Assembly (NCBI GenBank): GCA_963788215.1
Contig: CAWBFX010000010.1
Span: 992,001-1,056,000 of the forward strand
Source: AC-32 sp963788215
GTDB lineage: Bacteria; Actinomycetota; Thermoleophilia; Gaiellales; Gaiellaceae
Direction of reading: 5' to 3'
Length of the DNA stretch: 64,000 bases
Shown: in pieces, positions 1 through 7,914 of the stretch
How positions within the stretch are numbered: the stretch's first letter is position 1
Layout of the letters: every line of letters begins with the position of its first letter
The notes under the pieces: model-generated
Databases searched by the model: none
The model's input: only the letters and a program-made list of their open reading frames with translations
What the model was told of the DNA's origin: nothing
Made by a program: the position numbers and the translations under genes

Positions 1-2
1 TC

Positions 3-296
3 TTCGTCTTCGCGTTCTTCGGCCGGCCCGTCTGGTACTGGCTGATCATCAGCCGGATCCTGCTCCTGCCGGTGATCGCCGGGCTCGCCTATGAGCTCAT
101 CCGCTTCGCCGGCAAGCACACCGGCAACCGGGTCGTGATGACGCTGCTCGCGCCGGGCCTCTGGCTGCAGCGCCTGACGACCCGCGAGCCGAGCCTCGAC
201 CAGCTCGAGGTCTCGATCCGCGCCCTCCGCGAGGTGCTCGCTCTGGAGCAGAACGAAAGCGCTACGTCAGAGGCTCGGGTCGAGGTGATGGCCTAG
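3..296 (+). CDS. DUF1385 family membrane protein, C-terminal part
   Basis: The reading frame is open from base 3 and ends at TAG 294-296, leaving 97 residues of a gene that starts before the window. The visible part has a hydrophobic segment (about residues 7-28) followed by an Arg/Lys-rich stretch and a helical end containing LWLQRLTTREPS and LEVSIRALREVL. This matches the C-terminus of DUF1385 (YqhQ-like) proteins, integral membrane proteins of unknown function that often sit just upstream of prfA-prmC in Gram-positive bacteria. That neighbourhood is present here, with a divergent gene interposed. Its last 35 bases overlap the 3' end of the convergent MFS gene. No function beyond membrane location can be inferred. 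Confidence 0.75.
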   Translation, partial: FVFAFFGRPVWYWLIISRILLLPVIAGLAYELIRFAGKHTGNRVVMTLLAPGLWLQRLTTREPSLDQLEVSIRALREVLALEQNESATSEARVEVMA

Positions 297-1540
297 CCGC
301 CCGCGCGGCGGCCGCCGCCCCGACCAGGCCGACCAGCGGGATCGCGATAGCCGCGCCCGCGAAGACGCTGCGCGCGGGCACCACCGCGAACAGCGGAGAG
401 ACCAGCATCAGACCCGTCGCGTGTGCGCCGCGATGGACGAGCGAGATCAGACCGGTGACGCGGCCGAGGTGCGTGTCCGGGATGTCCGTCTGCGCCGCGG
501 AGACCGTGAGGACGTAGGCGGATCCCTGGCCCGCGCCCGCGAGCAGCGCGCCCACGAAGGCGGGCCCGAGCGAGTGCGCCAGCGCGAGCAGCGCATAGGC
601 GGGCAGGTACGCGCACCAGGCGAAGAGCGCGGCGCGCGCCTTGCGCCGCACCGGCCGCCGCGCCAGGATCGCGCCTGCGCCGATCGACCCGAGCGCGTAG
701 GCGACCACGAGCAGCGAGAAGCGGCCCGCGCCTCCGTGGAGCGAGTGGCGGACGAACTGCGGCACGCCGACGATCCAGGTCCCGGCCGAGATCGTGACCG
801 CGACAGCCGAGCACGACCACGGCGGACGTCAGCCACGGGTGCGGTCGGAGCACCGTGAACGCCTCCCGCACCCGCGGGCGAGCCTCGTGCTCGTGCGCGG
901 CTCGCGCGAGCAAGGGCAGGCCGGAGAGCAGCAGCGCCGAGATCAGGAACGAGCCGGCGTTGATGGCGAAGAAGGCGCTCAGCGGGACGACCGTCAAGAG
1001 CGCGGCGGCAACCGCGGAACCGCCGAGCCAGAGGGCGTCCCCGCTCGCCCGGACGAGAGCGTTCGCGGCCTGCACGCCCTCGCGCCCGGCGAGCGCGGGG
1101 AGTGCCCCGCCGTAGGCCGGGTCGAAGTAGCTCGCACCGGCGGTGAGCAAGAAGGCTGCGACGACGAGGGCCCAGAGCGGCAGGTGCCCGCTCAGTCCCG
1201 CGATCGCGACCGGCACGAGGACGGCCGCGCGCAGCAAGTCGGCCGTCACCATCAACCGCTTGCGCGAGGCGCGGTCGGCGACCACCCCGCCGTGGAAGCC
1301 GAACAGGAGCGCCGGCACGCTGTCGGCGAGCCGCACCGCGATCACGCCGAGCGGCCCTCCGGCGATGAGGGCCGCCCACATCAGCGCGATGTACTGGAAC
1401 GCGTCTCCGAGCTCGCTCGTCACGACCGCGAGGTACAGCCGGCGGAATTGCGGACGCCGCAGCAATGCCAGCGCGCCCGGTGAGGGCGGGGCCGCCGGGG
1501 CCCTGATCTCTTCGGGCTCGGCGGTGATCGGGTCCGCCAT
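262..1540 (-). pseudogene. MFS transporter (DHA3-type drug efflux family), frameshifted
   Basis: Two overlapping minus-strand frames together encode one roughly 425-residue major facilitator protein. The first (from ATG 1540) covers about residues 1-245 and includes the TM2-3 loop signature GVVADRASRKRLMV. The second (ending at TAG 264-262) starts usefully around base 805 with VTISAGTWIVGVPQFVRHS and continues through five or six membrane segments to the C-terminus. Total length is 1 mod 3, so a +1 insertion near 801-812 explains the break. Residual homology is continuous across it. Either this is a recently inactivated exporter or a sequence error. The start is preceded by TAGGTT (1552-1547) with 6 nt spacing, a leaderless promoter shared with prfA. 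The substrate is unknown. Confidence 0.8.
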
Positions 1541-1545
1541 CGGGC

Positions 1546-1552
1546 TAACCTA
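1546..1552. promoter_or_regulatory. Bidirectional -10 element TAACCTA (prfA and MFS)
   Basis: Plus strand: TAACCT at 1546-1551, then 6 nt, then the prfA ATG. Minus strand: TAGGTT at 1552-1547, then 6 nt, then the MFS ATG. Only 17 bp separate the two start codons and neither gene has a Shine-Dalgarno sequence, so both mRNAs would be leaderless and transcribed from overlapping, mutually exclusive -10 boxes. Confidence 0.65.
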
Positions 1553-1557
1553 GCCGC

Positions 1558-2607
1558 ATGCCCGGCATGGAGGACCTCGTCGGCGAGCTGGAGCGCTCCT
1601 ACCGCGAGACGCAGGAGCGCCTGTCCGACCCCGCCGTCTACAACGACCACCGTGAGGCCGCGGAGGTGGGGCGGCGCGCGAAGGAGCTGGAGGGCCCGTA
1701 CAAGCTGGCGCAGGAGTGGCGCTCCACCCATGACGACCTCGAGGCCGCCCGCGGGGACGGCGACCTGCGCGAGCTTGTGCCCGAGCTGGAGCAGCGCCTC
1801 GATGCGCTCGAGGAAGAGCTGAAGCTCGCGCTCGTCGAGACCGACCCGGCCGACCGCAAGGACGTGATCGTCGAGATCCGCCAGGGCGTCGGCGGCGACG
1901 AGGCCGCGCTCTGGGCGGCCGACATCTTCCGGATGCTGACTCGCTACGCCGAGCGCCGCGGCTACAAGGTCGAGCAGCTCGAGGTGAGCGGGAACGAGGC
2001 CGGCGGCTTCAAGGAGATCGTCCTCGCGGTCAAGGGCGACGGCGCCTACTCCGTCTTCAAGTGGGAGGCCGGCACCCACCGCGTTCAGCGCGTCCCCGAG
2101 ACCGAGTCGCAGGGGCGCATCCACACCTCGACCGCGACCGTCGCGGTCATGCCGGAGGCCGAGGACGTCGAGATCGAGATCGATCCGAACGACCTCAAGA
2201 TCGACGTCTACCGCTCGACCGGGCCGGGCGGACAGAGCGTCAACACGACCGACTCCGCCGTCCGGATCACCCACGTGCCGACGGGAATCGTCGTCGCGAT
2301 GCAGGACGAGAAATCGCAGCTCCAGAACAAGACGAAGGCGATGCGCGTGCTCCGGGCCCGCCTCTACGAGGCCGAGCGAGAGCGGCAGCAGGCCGAGGAG
2401 GCCGCCGCGCGCCGCTCGCAGATCGGCTCCGGCCAGCGCGCCGAGAAGATCCGGACGTACAACTTCCCCGAGAACCGGCTCACCGACCACCGCGTGCACC
2501 TGACCGTGCACCGGCTGGACCGGATTCTCGAAGGCGAGCTCGACGAGTTCACCGAGGCTCTCGCCGCCGAGGAGCGGCGGCACGCTTTGGAAACAGCCTC
2601 CGCATGA
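1558..2607 (+). CDS. prfA: Peptide chain release factor 1
   Basis: Class I release factor of 349 residues that recognises UAA and UAG in the ribosomal A site and triggers peptidyl-tRNA hydrolysis. The universally conserved GGQ (residues 224-226, in GPGGQSVN) is the hydrolysis motif whose Gln is methylated by PrmC, the next gene. The N-terminal coiled-coil domain and central stop-codon recognition domain are intact, and length matches the family. There are in-frame ATGs at 1558 and 1567. The first is chosen because a TANNNT box lies 6 nt upstream and there is no Shine-Dalgarno sequence. The stop codon overlaps the prmC start (ATGA), giving translational coupling of factor and modifying enzyme. 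Confidence 0.97.
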   Translation: MPGMEDLVGELERSYRETQERLSDPAVYNDHREAAEVGRRAKELEGPYKLAQEWRSTHDDLEAARGDGDLRELVPELEQRLDALEEELKLALVETDPADRKDVIVEIRQGVGGDEAALWAADIFRMLTRYAERRGYKVEQLEVSGNEAGGFKEIVLAVKGDGAYSVFKWEAGTHRVQRVPETESQGRIHTSTATVAVMPEAEDVEIEIDPNDLKIDVYRSTGPGGQSVNTTDSAVRITHVPTGIVVAMQDEKSQLQNKTKAMRVLRARLYEAERERQQAEEAAARRSQIGSGQRAEKIRTYNFPENRLTDHRVHLTVHRLDRILEGELDEFTEALAAEERRHALETASA

Positions 2608-3443
2608 CGCTCGGCGACGCGCTCGCGCGGGCCACCGCGAGGCTGGCCGAGGCGGGCGTCGAGTCGGCGCGCCTCGAGGCCGAGCTCCTCCTCGCCAAGG
2701 CCTGCGACGACTGCGCCCGCGCGCTGCTGTACGCGGAGCTCGACCGAGAGCTGAACGACGAGCAGCTGGCTGCATTCGACGCCAACCTGGCGCGCCGAGA
2801 GCAGCGCGAGCCCCTCGCGTACGTCCTCGGCGAATGGGGCTTCCGCCGCCTGACGCTCAAGACCGACCGCCGCGCGCTGATCCCGCGACCCGAGACCGAG
2901 ATCGTCGTCGAGCGGGCGCTCGACCACATCCAAGGAATCGAGGAGCCGCACGTGCTCGACGTCGGCACCGGGACGGGCGCGATCGCCCTCGCCATCGCCG
3001 ACGAGGCGCCCACCGCGCAGATCACTGCAGTTGACCTCTCTCCAGACGCGCTCGCCCTCGCGCGCGAGAACCTCGAGCTGACCGGCGTGAACGGCCGCGT
3101 CCGCCTCGTCGAGCACGACCTCACGAGCGGGCTCGGCGACGGGGACTTCGACCTGGTCGTCTCGAACCCGCCCTACGTCGAGCCCGACGAAGTGCCGACC
3201 CTGCAGCCCGAGGTGCGCGACTGGGAGCCCCACGTCGCCCTCGTCGCGAGCGGCGCGACCGAGTCCGTCGCGCGCGCGGCGACGCAGGCTCTCCGCCCCG
3301 GAGGCTGGCTCGTGCTCGAGACCGCGGCCGGCTCCGGCGAGCGGATCAGGAGCCTGCTGGACGACCTCGGCTACGAGCGGGTTACGATCACTCCCGACCT
3401 GGCCGGGAGGGACCGCGTGGTCGAGGGCAAGTGGACGGGCTGA
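2604..3443 (+). CDS. prmC: Peptide chain release factor N5-glutamine methyltransferase
   Basis: SAM-dependent methyltransferase (279 aa) that methylates the Gln of the GGQ motif in RF1 and RF2, raising termination efficiency. It has the helical N-terminal substrate-recognition domain, the class I Rossmann SAM-binding motif LDVGTGTGAIALAIA and the catalytic NPPY motif at residues 188-191. The ATG overlaps the prfA stop (ATGA). Its own last 13 bases overlap the following hydrolase start. Both targets, prfA (here) and prfB (38.8 kb), lie in this window. Confidence 0.96.
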   Translation: MTLGDALARATARLAEAGVESARLEAELLLAKACDDCARALLYAELDRELNDEQLAAFDANLARREQREPLAYVLGEWGFRRLTLKTDRRALIPRPETEIVVERALDHIQGIEEPHVLDVGTGTGAIALAIADEAPTAQITAVDLSPDALALARENLELTGVNGRVRLVEHDLTSGLGDGDFDLVVSNPPYVEPDEVPTLQPEVRDWEPHVALVASGATESVARAATQALRPGGWLVLETAAGSGERIRSLLDDLGYERVTITPDLAGRDRVVEGKWTG

Positions 3444-4282
3444 CGACTTCAGACGGGCGGCGGCTCGCCTACCGCCGGGCGGGAAGCGGCCCGGTGCTGG
3501 TGTGTCACGGCGGCGGTCCCGGGTTCTCCGGTCTCTATCTGCAGGACGTCGGCGGCCTCGACGAGCACCTCGAGCTGATCCTTCTCGACCCGCGCGGCAC
3601 CGGCGGCTCCGACCGTCCCGCCGACGCGTGCGCCTATTCGATCGAGGACTACGCGAACGACGTGGAGGAGTTGCGCGAGCACCTCGGCCTCGAGCGGATC
3701 AACCTGCTCGGCCACTCGCACGGCGGCGTGGTCGCGATGGACTACGCGGCGCGTTTCCCCGATCACGTTGAGAAGCTGATCCTCGCGAGCACCCTCGCGC
3801 GCTTCGCCCAGGAGCAGGTGGGCGCGATGGAGGCGGCGATGGCGGCAAAGGCCGGCGAGCCGTGGTTCGAGGACGCGAGCGCCGCGCTGGCGGCGGAGCA
3901 GGCGGGAGAGTTCGAGACCGACGAGGAGCTCGGCCAACTGGCCCTGCGCGAGTTCCCGTTCTATTTCGCGCACTACGGCGACGCTGAGCGCGCCTACCTC
4001 GAGTCGCTGCGGGACGACACTCCGAACGGCGACACGCTCCGCTACTTCAACCAGGAGATCTTCGAGACCTTCGACCTGCGCCCTCAGCTCGGCGAGATCA
4101 CGGCGCCGACGCTCGTGATCACCGGCGAGCATGACTTCATTACCGGCCCGGTCTGCGCCGACGACATCGAGGCGTGCCTGAGGGACGTGCGCAAGGTCGT
4201 CATCCCGGGTTCCGGGCATTTCGTCTTCGTCGAAACCCCCGACGCATTCAGCCGGGCGGTCCTCGACTTCCTCGACGCGTGA
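3431..4282 (+). CDS. Alpha/beta hydrolase, proline iminopeptidase-like (S33 family)
   Basis: Cytosolic alpha/beta-hydrolase fold protein of 283 residues. It has the HGGGPG oxyanion-hole motif near the N-terminus, the nucleophile elbow GHSHGG with Ser96, a helical cap region (about 130-200) rich in Ala/Glu, and a C-terminal GEHDFI/GSGHF region carrying the catalytic Asp and His. HGGPG-type motifs are characteristic of proline iminopeptidases and related S33 peptidases, but the fold also covers esterases and epoxide hydrolases, so the substrate is open. GTG at 3431 overlaps prmC, and the stop overlaps the tsaC start (GTGA), so it is transcribed within the prfA operon. Confidence 0.85.
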   Translation: MDGLTTSDGRRLAYRRAGSGPVLVCHGGGPGFSGLYLQDVGGLDEHLELILLDPRGTGGSDRPADACAYSIEDYANDVEELREHLGLERINLLGHSHGGVVAMDYAARFPDHVEKLILASTLARFAQEQVGAMEAAMAAKAGEPWFEDASAALAAEQAGEFETDEELGQLALREFPFYFAHYGDAERAYLESLRDDTPNGDTLRYFNQEIFETFDLRPQLGEITAPTLVITGEHDFITGPVCADDIEACLRDVRKVVIPGSGHFVFVETPDAFSRAVLDFLDA

Positions 4283-4851
4283 CGGATGCGATCGGGGCAC
4301 TGAGAGCCGGCCTGCCGGTCGTCCTCCCGACCGACACGGTCTACGGGCTCTGCGGCGATCCCGACCAGCCCGCCGTCGCGGGCGAAATCGCACGGCTCAA
4401 GGGCCGAGAGGAGCGCCAGCCCATCGCGCTGCTCGCCAGCAGCGCCGAGCGCCTCCTCGAACGCATTCCGGAGCTCGACCCCCGCGTTCTCCTGCCCGGC
4501 GCGTACACGCTGATCCTTCCGAACCCAGAGAGGCGGTATCCGTGGCTGACCGGCGAGCGGCCGGACACGATCGGCGTCCGGATCCCGGAGCTCCCGCCGG
4601 CCGCCGCCGAGGTTCTCGAGCAGGTCGGAGTCGTCCTCGCGACCAGCGCCAATGCGCATGGCGGCCCCGATCCGCGCAGCCTCGACGACGTGCCGGACGA
4701 GATCCGCCGCGCCTGCGGCGCGCTGGTAGACGCCGGAGAGCTGCCGGGAAGACCCTCGACAGTGCTCGACCTCACCGGGCCGGAGCCGAAGGTCCTGCGG
4801 GACGGTGCTGTCCCGGCGGCCGAGGCGCTGGCCCGCGTCCGGCTCGCCTAG
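4279..4851 (+). CDS. tsaC: Threonylcarbamoyl-AMP synthase (TsaC/Sua5/YwlC family)
   Basis: Makes L-threonylcarbamoyladenylate from threonine, bicarbonate and ATP, the first step of the universal t6A37 tRNA modification. At 190 aa it has only the YrdC/TsaC domain and lacks the extra C-terminal Sua5 domain. The KxR/SxN-type nucleotide pocket is visible as LKGREERQP and ATSANAHGG, and the N-terminal PTDTVYGL signature is intact. The GTG start overlaps the upstream stop. In most bacteria tsaC lies near prmC/prfA, as here. The 3' end overlaps by 4 bp the convergent secreted-protein gene. Confidence 0.93.
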   Translation: MTDAIGALRAGLPVVLPTDTVYGLCGDPDQPAVAGEIARLKGREERQPIALLASSAERLLERIPELDPRVLLPGAYTLILPNPERRYPWLTGERPDTIGVRIPELPPAAAEVLEQVGVVLATSANAHGGPDPRSLDDVPDEIRRACGALVDAGELPGRPSTVLDLTGPEPKVLRDGAVPAAEALARVRLA

Positions 4852-5930
4852 GCGCAGCGGGAGAGGCGGGGCAGCCGGCGCAGCGGCACGAACATCTCGA
4901 CGCCTTTCGGGTGGAGAGTCTTGCCCCTGCGCCAGCGGACGGCAACGAGCGCGCGCCGGTCGATCGCCATTCCGTCCACCCCGAGCTCCATGTAGCGGTG
5001 AACCTTGCCGTCACCGAGGTAATAGTGGCCTTCGGCGGAGAAGAGGAAGTACCGGCCGGCGACCCGCACGGAGTTGTCGACGTAGTGCTTCGCCTTGAAC
5101 ACGAGCTGCGGCTTCGCCCGCAGCGTCGGGGCCCACGACACCGACTTGAACCTGGCGCCCGGGTAGGCGATGACGCGGCCGTCCGTGAACAGCGCCGAGA
5201 CGCCGCGGAGGGCGCCGAGCGTGGGCGGGACCGGGACCGACGCACCGGTGCGCGGGCTCGCAGCGAGCATTCGCGTGTAGGCGCCCGGCGCGGGCGACTC
5301 CGGCCAGACGACTTTCGGCCCTGCGACGAAGAACGAGCCCTGGGCGCGCCCGCGGCGGACGACGAGGTCGTGGTGCCGCGCCAGGTCGTAGGCGTGCACC
5401 TCGGTCTCTCCGGGACCGACGCCTTGCGTCCACGTGGCATATCCCCCGCGCGCGTCGGGCTGGCGCCACTGCCCCGGCCACGGGTTGCCGTTCGCGTCGC
5501 GCTCGGCTTGCCCGATTTGCGCGATCGACCCGGTTCTCGAATCCCAGGCGAAGGTCGAAAACTCGGCGAAGTCGTCCTCCAGCGAGTGGTACTCGTTCCA
5601 CACGAGCCAGCGGCCGTCGAAGCTGCCGTCTGCCTGGTCGTCATGCGCGTTCGGGAACCGACGGATGCGCGTCACGTGGCTCGTGCGCGCGTTGATCCGT
5701 ACGACCCCCGAGAACCGCGGCGAGTAGAGCTCCGCGAAGTAGCTTCGGCCGTCCCCTGCGCCGACGATCGGCTGCAGAGAGGCCCGCCGCGAGAGGGAGA
5801 CCGCCGACGTCGCCAGCGTTCGCTTCCACGCCGCCGGGGTCGGCGCGCGGCACCAACTCGATGCCCTGTTCGTCGCCGCTGCGCCGGAGCAGACCACGAG
5901 CGCGGCGGCTATCGCGACGAGGCGGTGCAT
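4848..5930 (-). CDS. Secreted protein of unknown function, beta-propeller-like repeats
   Basis: A 360-residue protein beginning MHRLVAIAAALVV, an N-terminal signal peptide ending near CSGAAA, so probably exported or lipid-anchored at the Cys. The mature part contains several repeats of roughly 40-50 residues with aromatic and GR/W motifs (DGRWLVWNEYH, AGPKVVWPES, DGRVIAYPG, AGRYFLFSAEG), resembling WD40/YncE-like beta-propeller blades. ATG 5930 is preferred over the upstream TTG at 5954 because TATCTT lies exactly 7 nt before it and the signal peptide starts there. No catalytic motif is visible and I do not recognise a named family. It is divergent from glyA. Confidence 0.7.
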   Translation of the reverse strand: MHRLVAIAAALVVCSGAAATNRASSWCRAPTPAAWKRTLATSAVSLSRRASLQPIVGAGDGRSYFAELYSPRFSGVVRINARTSHVTRIRRFPNAHDDQADGSFDGRWLVWNEYHSLEDDFAEFSTFAWDSRTGSIAQIGQAERDANGNPWPGQWRQPDARGGYATWTQGVGPGETEVHAYDLARHHDLVVRRGRAQGSFFVAGPKVVWPESPAPGAYTRMLAASPRTGASVPVPPTLGALRGVSALFTDGRVIAYPGARFKSVSWAPTLRAKPQLVFKAKHYVDNSVRVAGRYFLFSAEGHYYLGDGKVHRYMELGVDGMAIDRRALVAVRWRRGKTLHPKGVEMFVPLRRLPRLSRCA

Positions 5931-5937
5931 CTTCCGG

Positions 5938-5943
5938 AAGATA
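5938..5943 (-). promoter_or_regulatory. Leaderless -10 box TATCTT
   Basis: On the minus strand TATCTT is followed by 7 nt (ccggaag) and the ATG of the secreted protein at 5930. No Shine-Dalgarno sequence is present. The spacing matches the other leaderless starts in this window. Confidence 0.55.
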
Positions 5944-5961
5944 CGCCGCCGCAACGGCCAG

Positions 5962-5967
5962 TACCAT
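5962..5967 (+). promoter_or_regulatory. Leaderless -10 box TACCAT for glyA
   Basis: TACCAT is followed by gggcccc (7 nt) and ATG 5975. An earlier in-frame ATG at 5966 lies inside the box itself and so cannot be the start of a leaderless transcript. Confidence 0.55.
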
Positions 5968-5974
5968 GGGCCCC

Positions 5975-7267
5975 ATGGCCGTCGTGCAGGAGACCTTCCA
6001 GCACCTGACGACAGCGGGGCTGGCCGAGATCGACCCGGCGATCGCCGAGCTGATCGGCAAGGAGCTCGAGCGCCAGCGAGGGCAGATCGAGCTGATCGCC
6101 TCCGAGAACTTCACCTGGCCCTCGGTGCTCGAGGCGGTCGGGTCCGTGCCGACCAACAAGTACGCGGAGGGCTATCCCGGCCGCCGCTACTACGGCGGCT
6201 GCGAGGTGGTCGACGAGATCGAGCAGACCGCGATCGACCGCGCGAAGGAGCTGTTCGGCGCCGAGCACGCGAACGTCCAGCCACACGCGGGCGCGCAGAC
6301 GAACATGGCCGTCTACATGGCCGCGCTCGATCCCGGGGACACGATCCTCTCGCTCGAGCTCTCGCACGGCGGGCACCTGACGCACGGGCTCAAGGTCAAC
6401 TTCTCCGGCCGCCTCTACACGATCGTCCACTACGGGGTCAGCCGCGAGACGAACATGGTCGACTACGACGAGGTGCTTGCCCTCGCCAAGCAGCACCGGC
6501 CGAAGATGATCGTCTGCGGCGGCTCCGCGTACCCGCGCACGGTCGAGACCGACCGCTTCCGCGAGATCGCGGACGAGGTCGGCGCGCTGCTCCTCTGCGA
6601 CATGGCCCACTTCGCCGGGCTCGTCGCGGCCGGTGAGCACCCGAACCCCGTCGCGCACTGCGACTTCGTCACCTCCACCACGCACAAGACTCTCGCGGGG
6701 CCGCGCGCCGGGTTCGTCCTGTGCCGCGAGGAGTACGCGCAGGCGGTCGACCGCGCGGTCTTCCCCGGGATGCAGGGCGGCCCGCTCGTGCACACGATCG
6801 CCGCGAAGGCGACCTGCTTCCGGATCGCCGGCACCGAAGCGTTCCGCCAGTACCAGCGCCAGATCCGCGCGAACGCCGACACGCTCGCCGAGACGCTCCA
6901 GGAAGGCGGGCTCGACGTCCTCACCGGCGGCACGGACACGCACCTGCTCCAGGTCGACCTGCGCTCGACCGACTGGACGGGCAAGGACGCCGAGGAGCGG
7001 CTCGCGGAGGCGAAGATCACGGTCAACCGCAACACGGTCCCGTTCGACGAGCGCAAGCCGACGATCGCGTCGGGGATCCGGATCGGGACGCCAGCGGCGA
7101 CGATGCGCGGCTTCGACGAGGACGACTTCCGCGAGGTCGGCCGGATCATCTGCGAGGCCCTGGGCGACAGCGCGGACGTGCACGCGCTCGCCGCCCGCAG
7201 CGAGGCGCTCTGCGAGAAGCGCCCGCTCTACCCGGGGTTCCGGGGCTTCACGACCTACCAGGCGTGA
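5975..7267 (+). CDS. glyA: Serine hydroxymethyltransferase
   Basis: PLP enzyme (430 aa) that interconverts serine and glycine with transfer of a one-carbon unit to tetrahydrofolate, feeding purine, thymidylate and methionine synthesis. The PLP-binding lysine is Lys238 in STTHKTLAGPR. The conserved ELIASENF, YAEGYPGRRYYGGC and QPHAGAQTN signatures near the N-terminus are present. Length is typical. The start is set by the leaderless promoter at 5962. The stop overlaps the GTG of upp (GTGA), so glyA and upp form one operon linking one-carbon and nucleotide metabolism. Confidence 0.97.
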   Translation: MAVVQETFQHLTTAGLAEIDPAIAELIGKELERQRGQIELIASENFTWPSVLEAVGSVPTNKYAEGYPGRRYYGGCEVVDEIEQTAIDRAKELFGAEHANVQPHAGAQTNMAVYMAALDPGDTILSLELSHGGHLTHGLKVNFSGRLYTIVHYGVSRETNMVDYDEVLALAKQHRPKMIVCGGSAYPRTVETDRFREIADEVGALLLCDMAHFAGLVAAGEHPNPVAHCDFVTSTTHKTLAGPRAGFVLCREEYAQAVDRAVFPGMQGGPLVHTIAAKATCFRIAGTEAFRQYQRQIRANADTLAETLQEGGLDVLTGGTDTHLLQVDLRSTDWTGKDAEERLAEAKITVNRNTVPFDERKPTIASGIRIGTPAATMRGFDEDDFREVGRIICEALGDSADVHALAARSEALCEKRPLYPGFRGFTTYQA

Positions 7268-7911
7268 GCGCAGAAACGGCCGCCGGCGTGACGGTGGTCA
7301 CGCACCCGCTCGTGCAGCACAAGCTCTCGTACCTGCGCGACAAGGACACGCCGACCGTCCACTTCCGCAAGGTCGCGAACGAGGTCACGCTCCTGCTCAC
7401 CTACGAGGCCACGAAGGACTTTCCGACCGAGGAGGCCGAGATCGAGACGCCGCTCGAGCGCACGACCGTCGAGCGGATCGCCGGCAAGAAGGTCGCCGTC
7501 TGCCCGGTCCTGCGGGCCGGCCTCGGGATGCTGGACGGCGTGCTCTCGCTCGTCTCCAGCGCGCGGGTCGGGTTCATCGGGCTCTACCGCGACGAGGAGA
7601 CGCTGCAGCCGGTCGAGTACTACGTGAAGCTGCCCGAGCTCGGTGACGGCGAGCGCGACGCGATCGTGCTCGATCCGATGCTCGCCACCGGCCGCTCGAG
7701 CGCCGCGGCCGTCGCTGCGGTCAAGACCGCGGGGGCCCGCTCGGTGACGCTCGTCTGCCTCGTCGCCGCCCCCGAAGGGATCGAGCACCTGCAGAGCGAA
7801 CACCCCGACGTGCGGATCGTGACCGCCGCCGTCGACCGCGGCCTGAACGAGCGCGGCTACATCGTCCCGGGGCTCGGGGACGCCGGCGACCGGCTCTACG
7901 GGACGAAGTAA
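7264..7911 (+). CDS. upp: Uracil phosphoribosyltransferase
   Basis: Salvages uracil to UMP using PRPP; 215 aa, usual size. It contains the family-specific N-terminal HPLVQHKLSYLRD motif, LRAGLGMLDG, the PRPP loop LDPMLATGRSSAAA and the C-terminal uracil-binding stretch YIVPGLGDAGDRLYGTK. GTG 7264 overlaps the glyA stop codon by 4 bases. Only 3 nt separate it from the following membrane transferase gene, implying co-transcription. Confidence 0.96.
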   Translation: MSAETAAGVTVVTHPLVQHKLSYLRDKDTPTVHFRKVANEVTLLLTYEATKDFPTEEAEIETPLERTTVERIAGKKVAVCPVLRAGLGMLDGVLSLVSSARVGFIGLYRDEETLQPVEYYVKLPELGDGERDAIVLDPMLATGRSSAAAVAAVKTAGARSVTLVCLVAAPEGIEHLQSEHPDVRIVTAAVDRGLNERGYIVPGLGDAGDRLYGTK

Positions 7912-7914
7912 GCC

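Noticed and set aside
5966..5968. Upstream ATG as the glyA start
   Set aside because: It lies inside the TACCAT -10 element; ATG 5975 is at the standard 7-nt distance and matches the family N-terminus.
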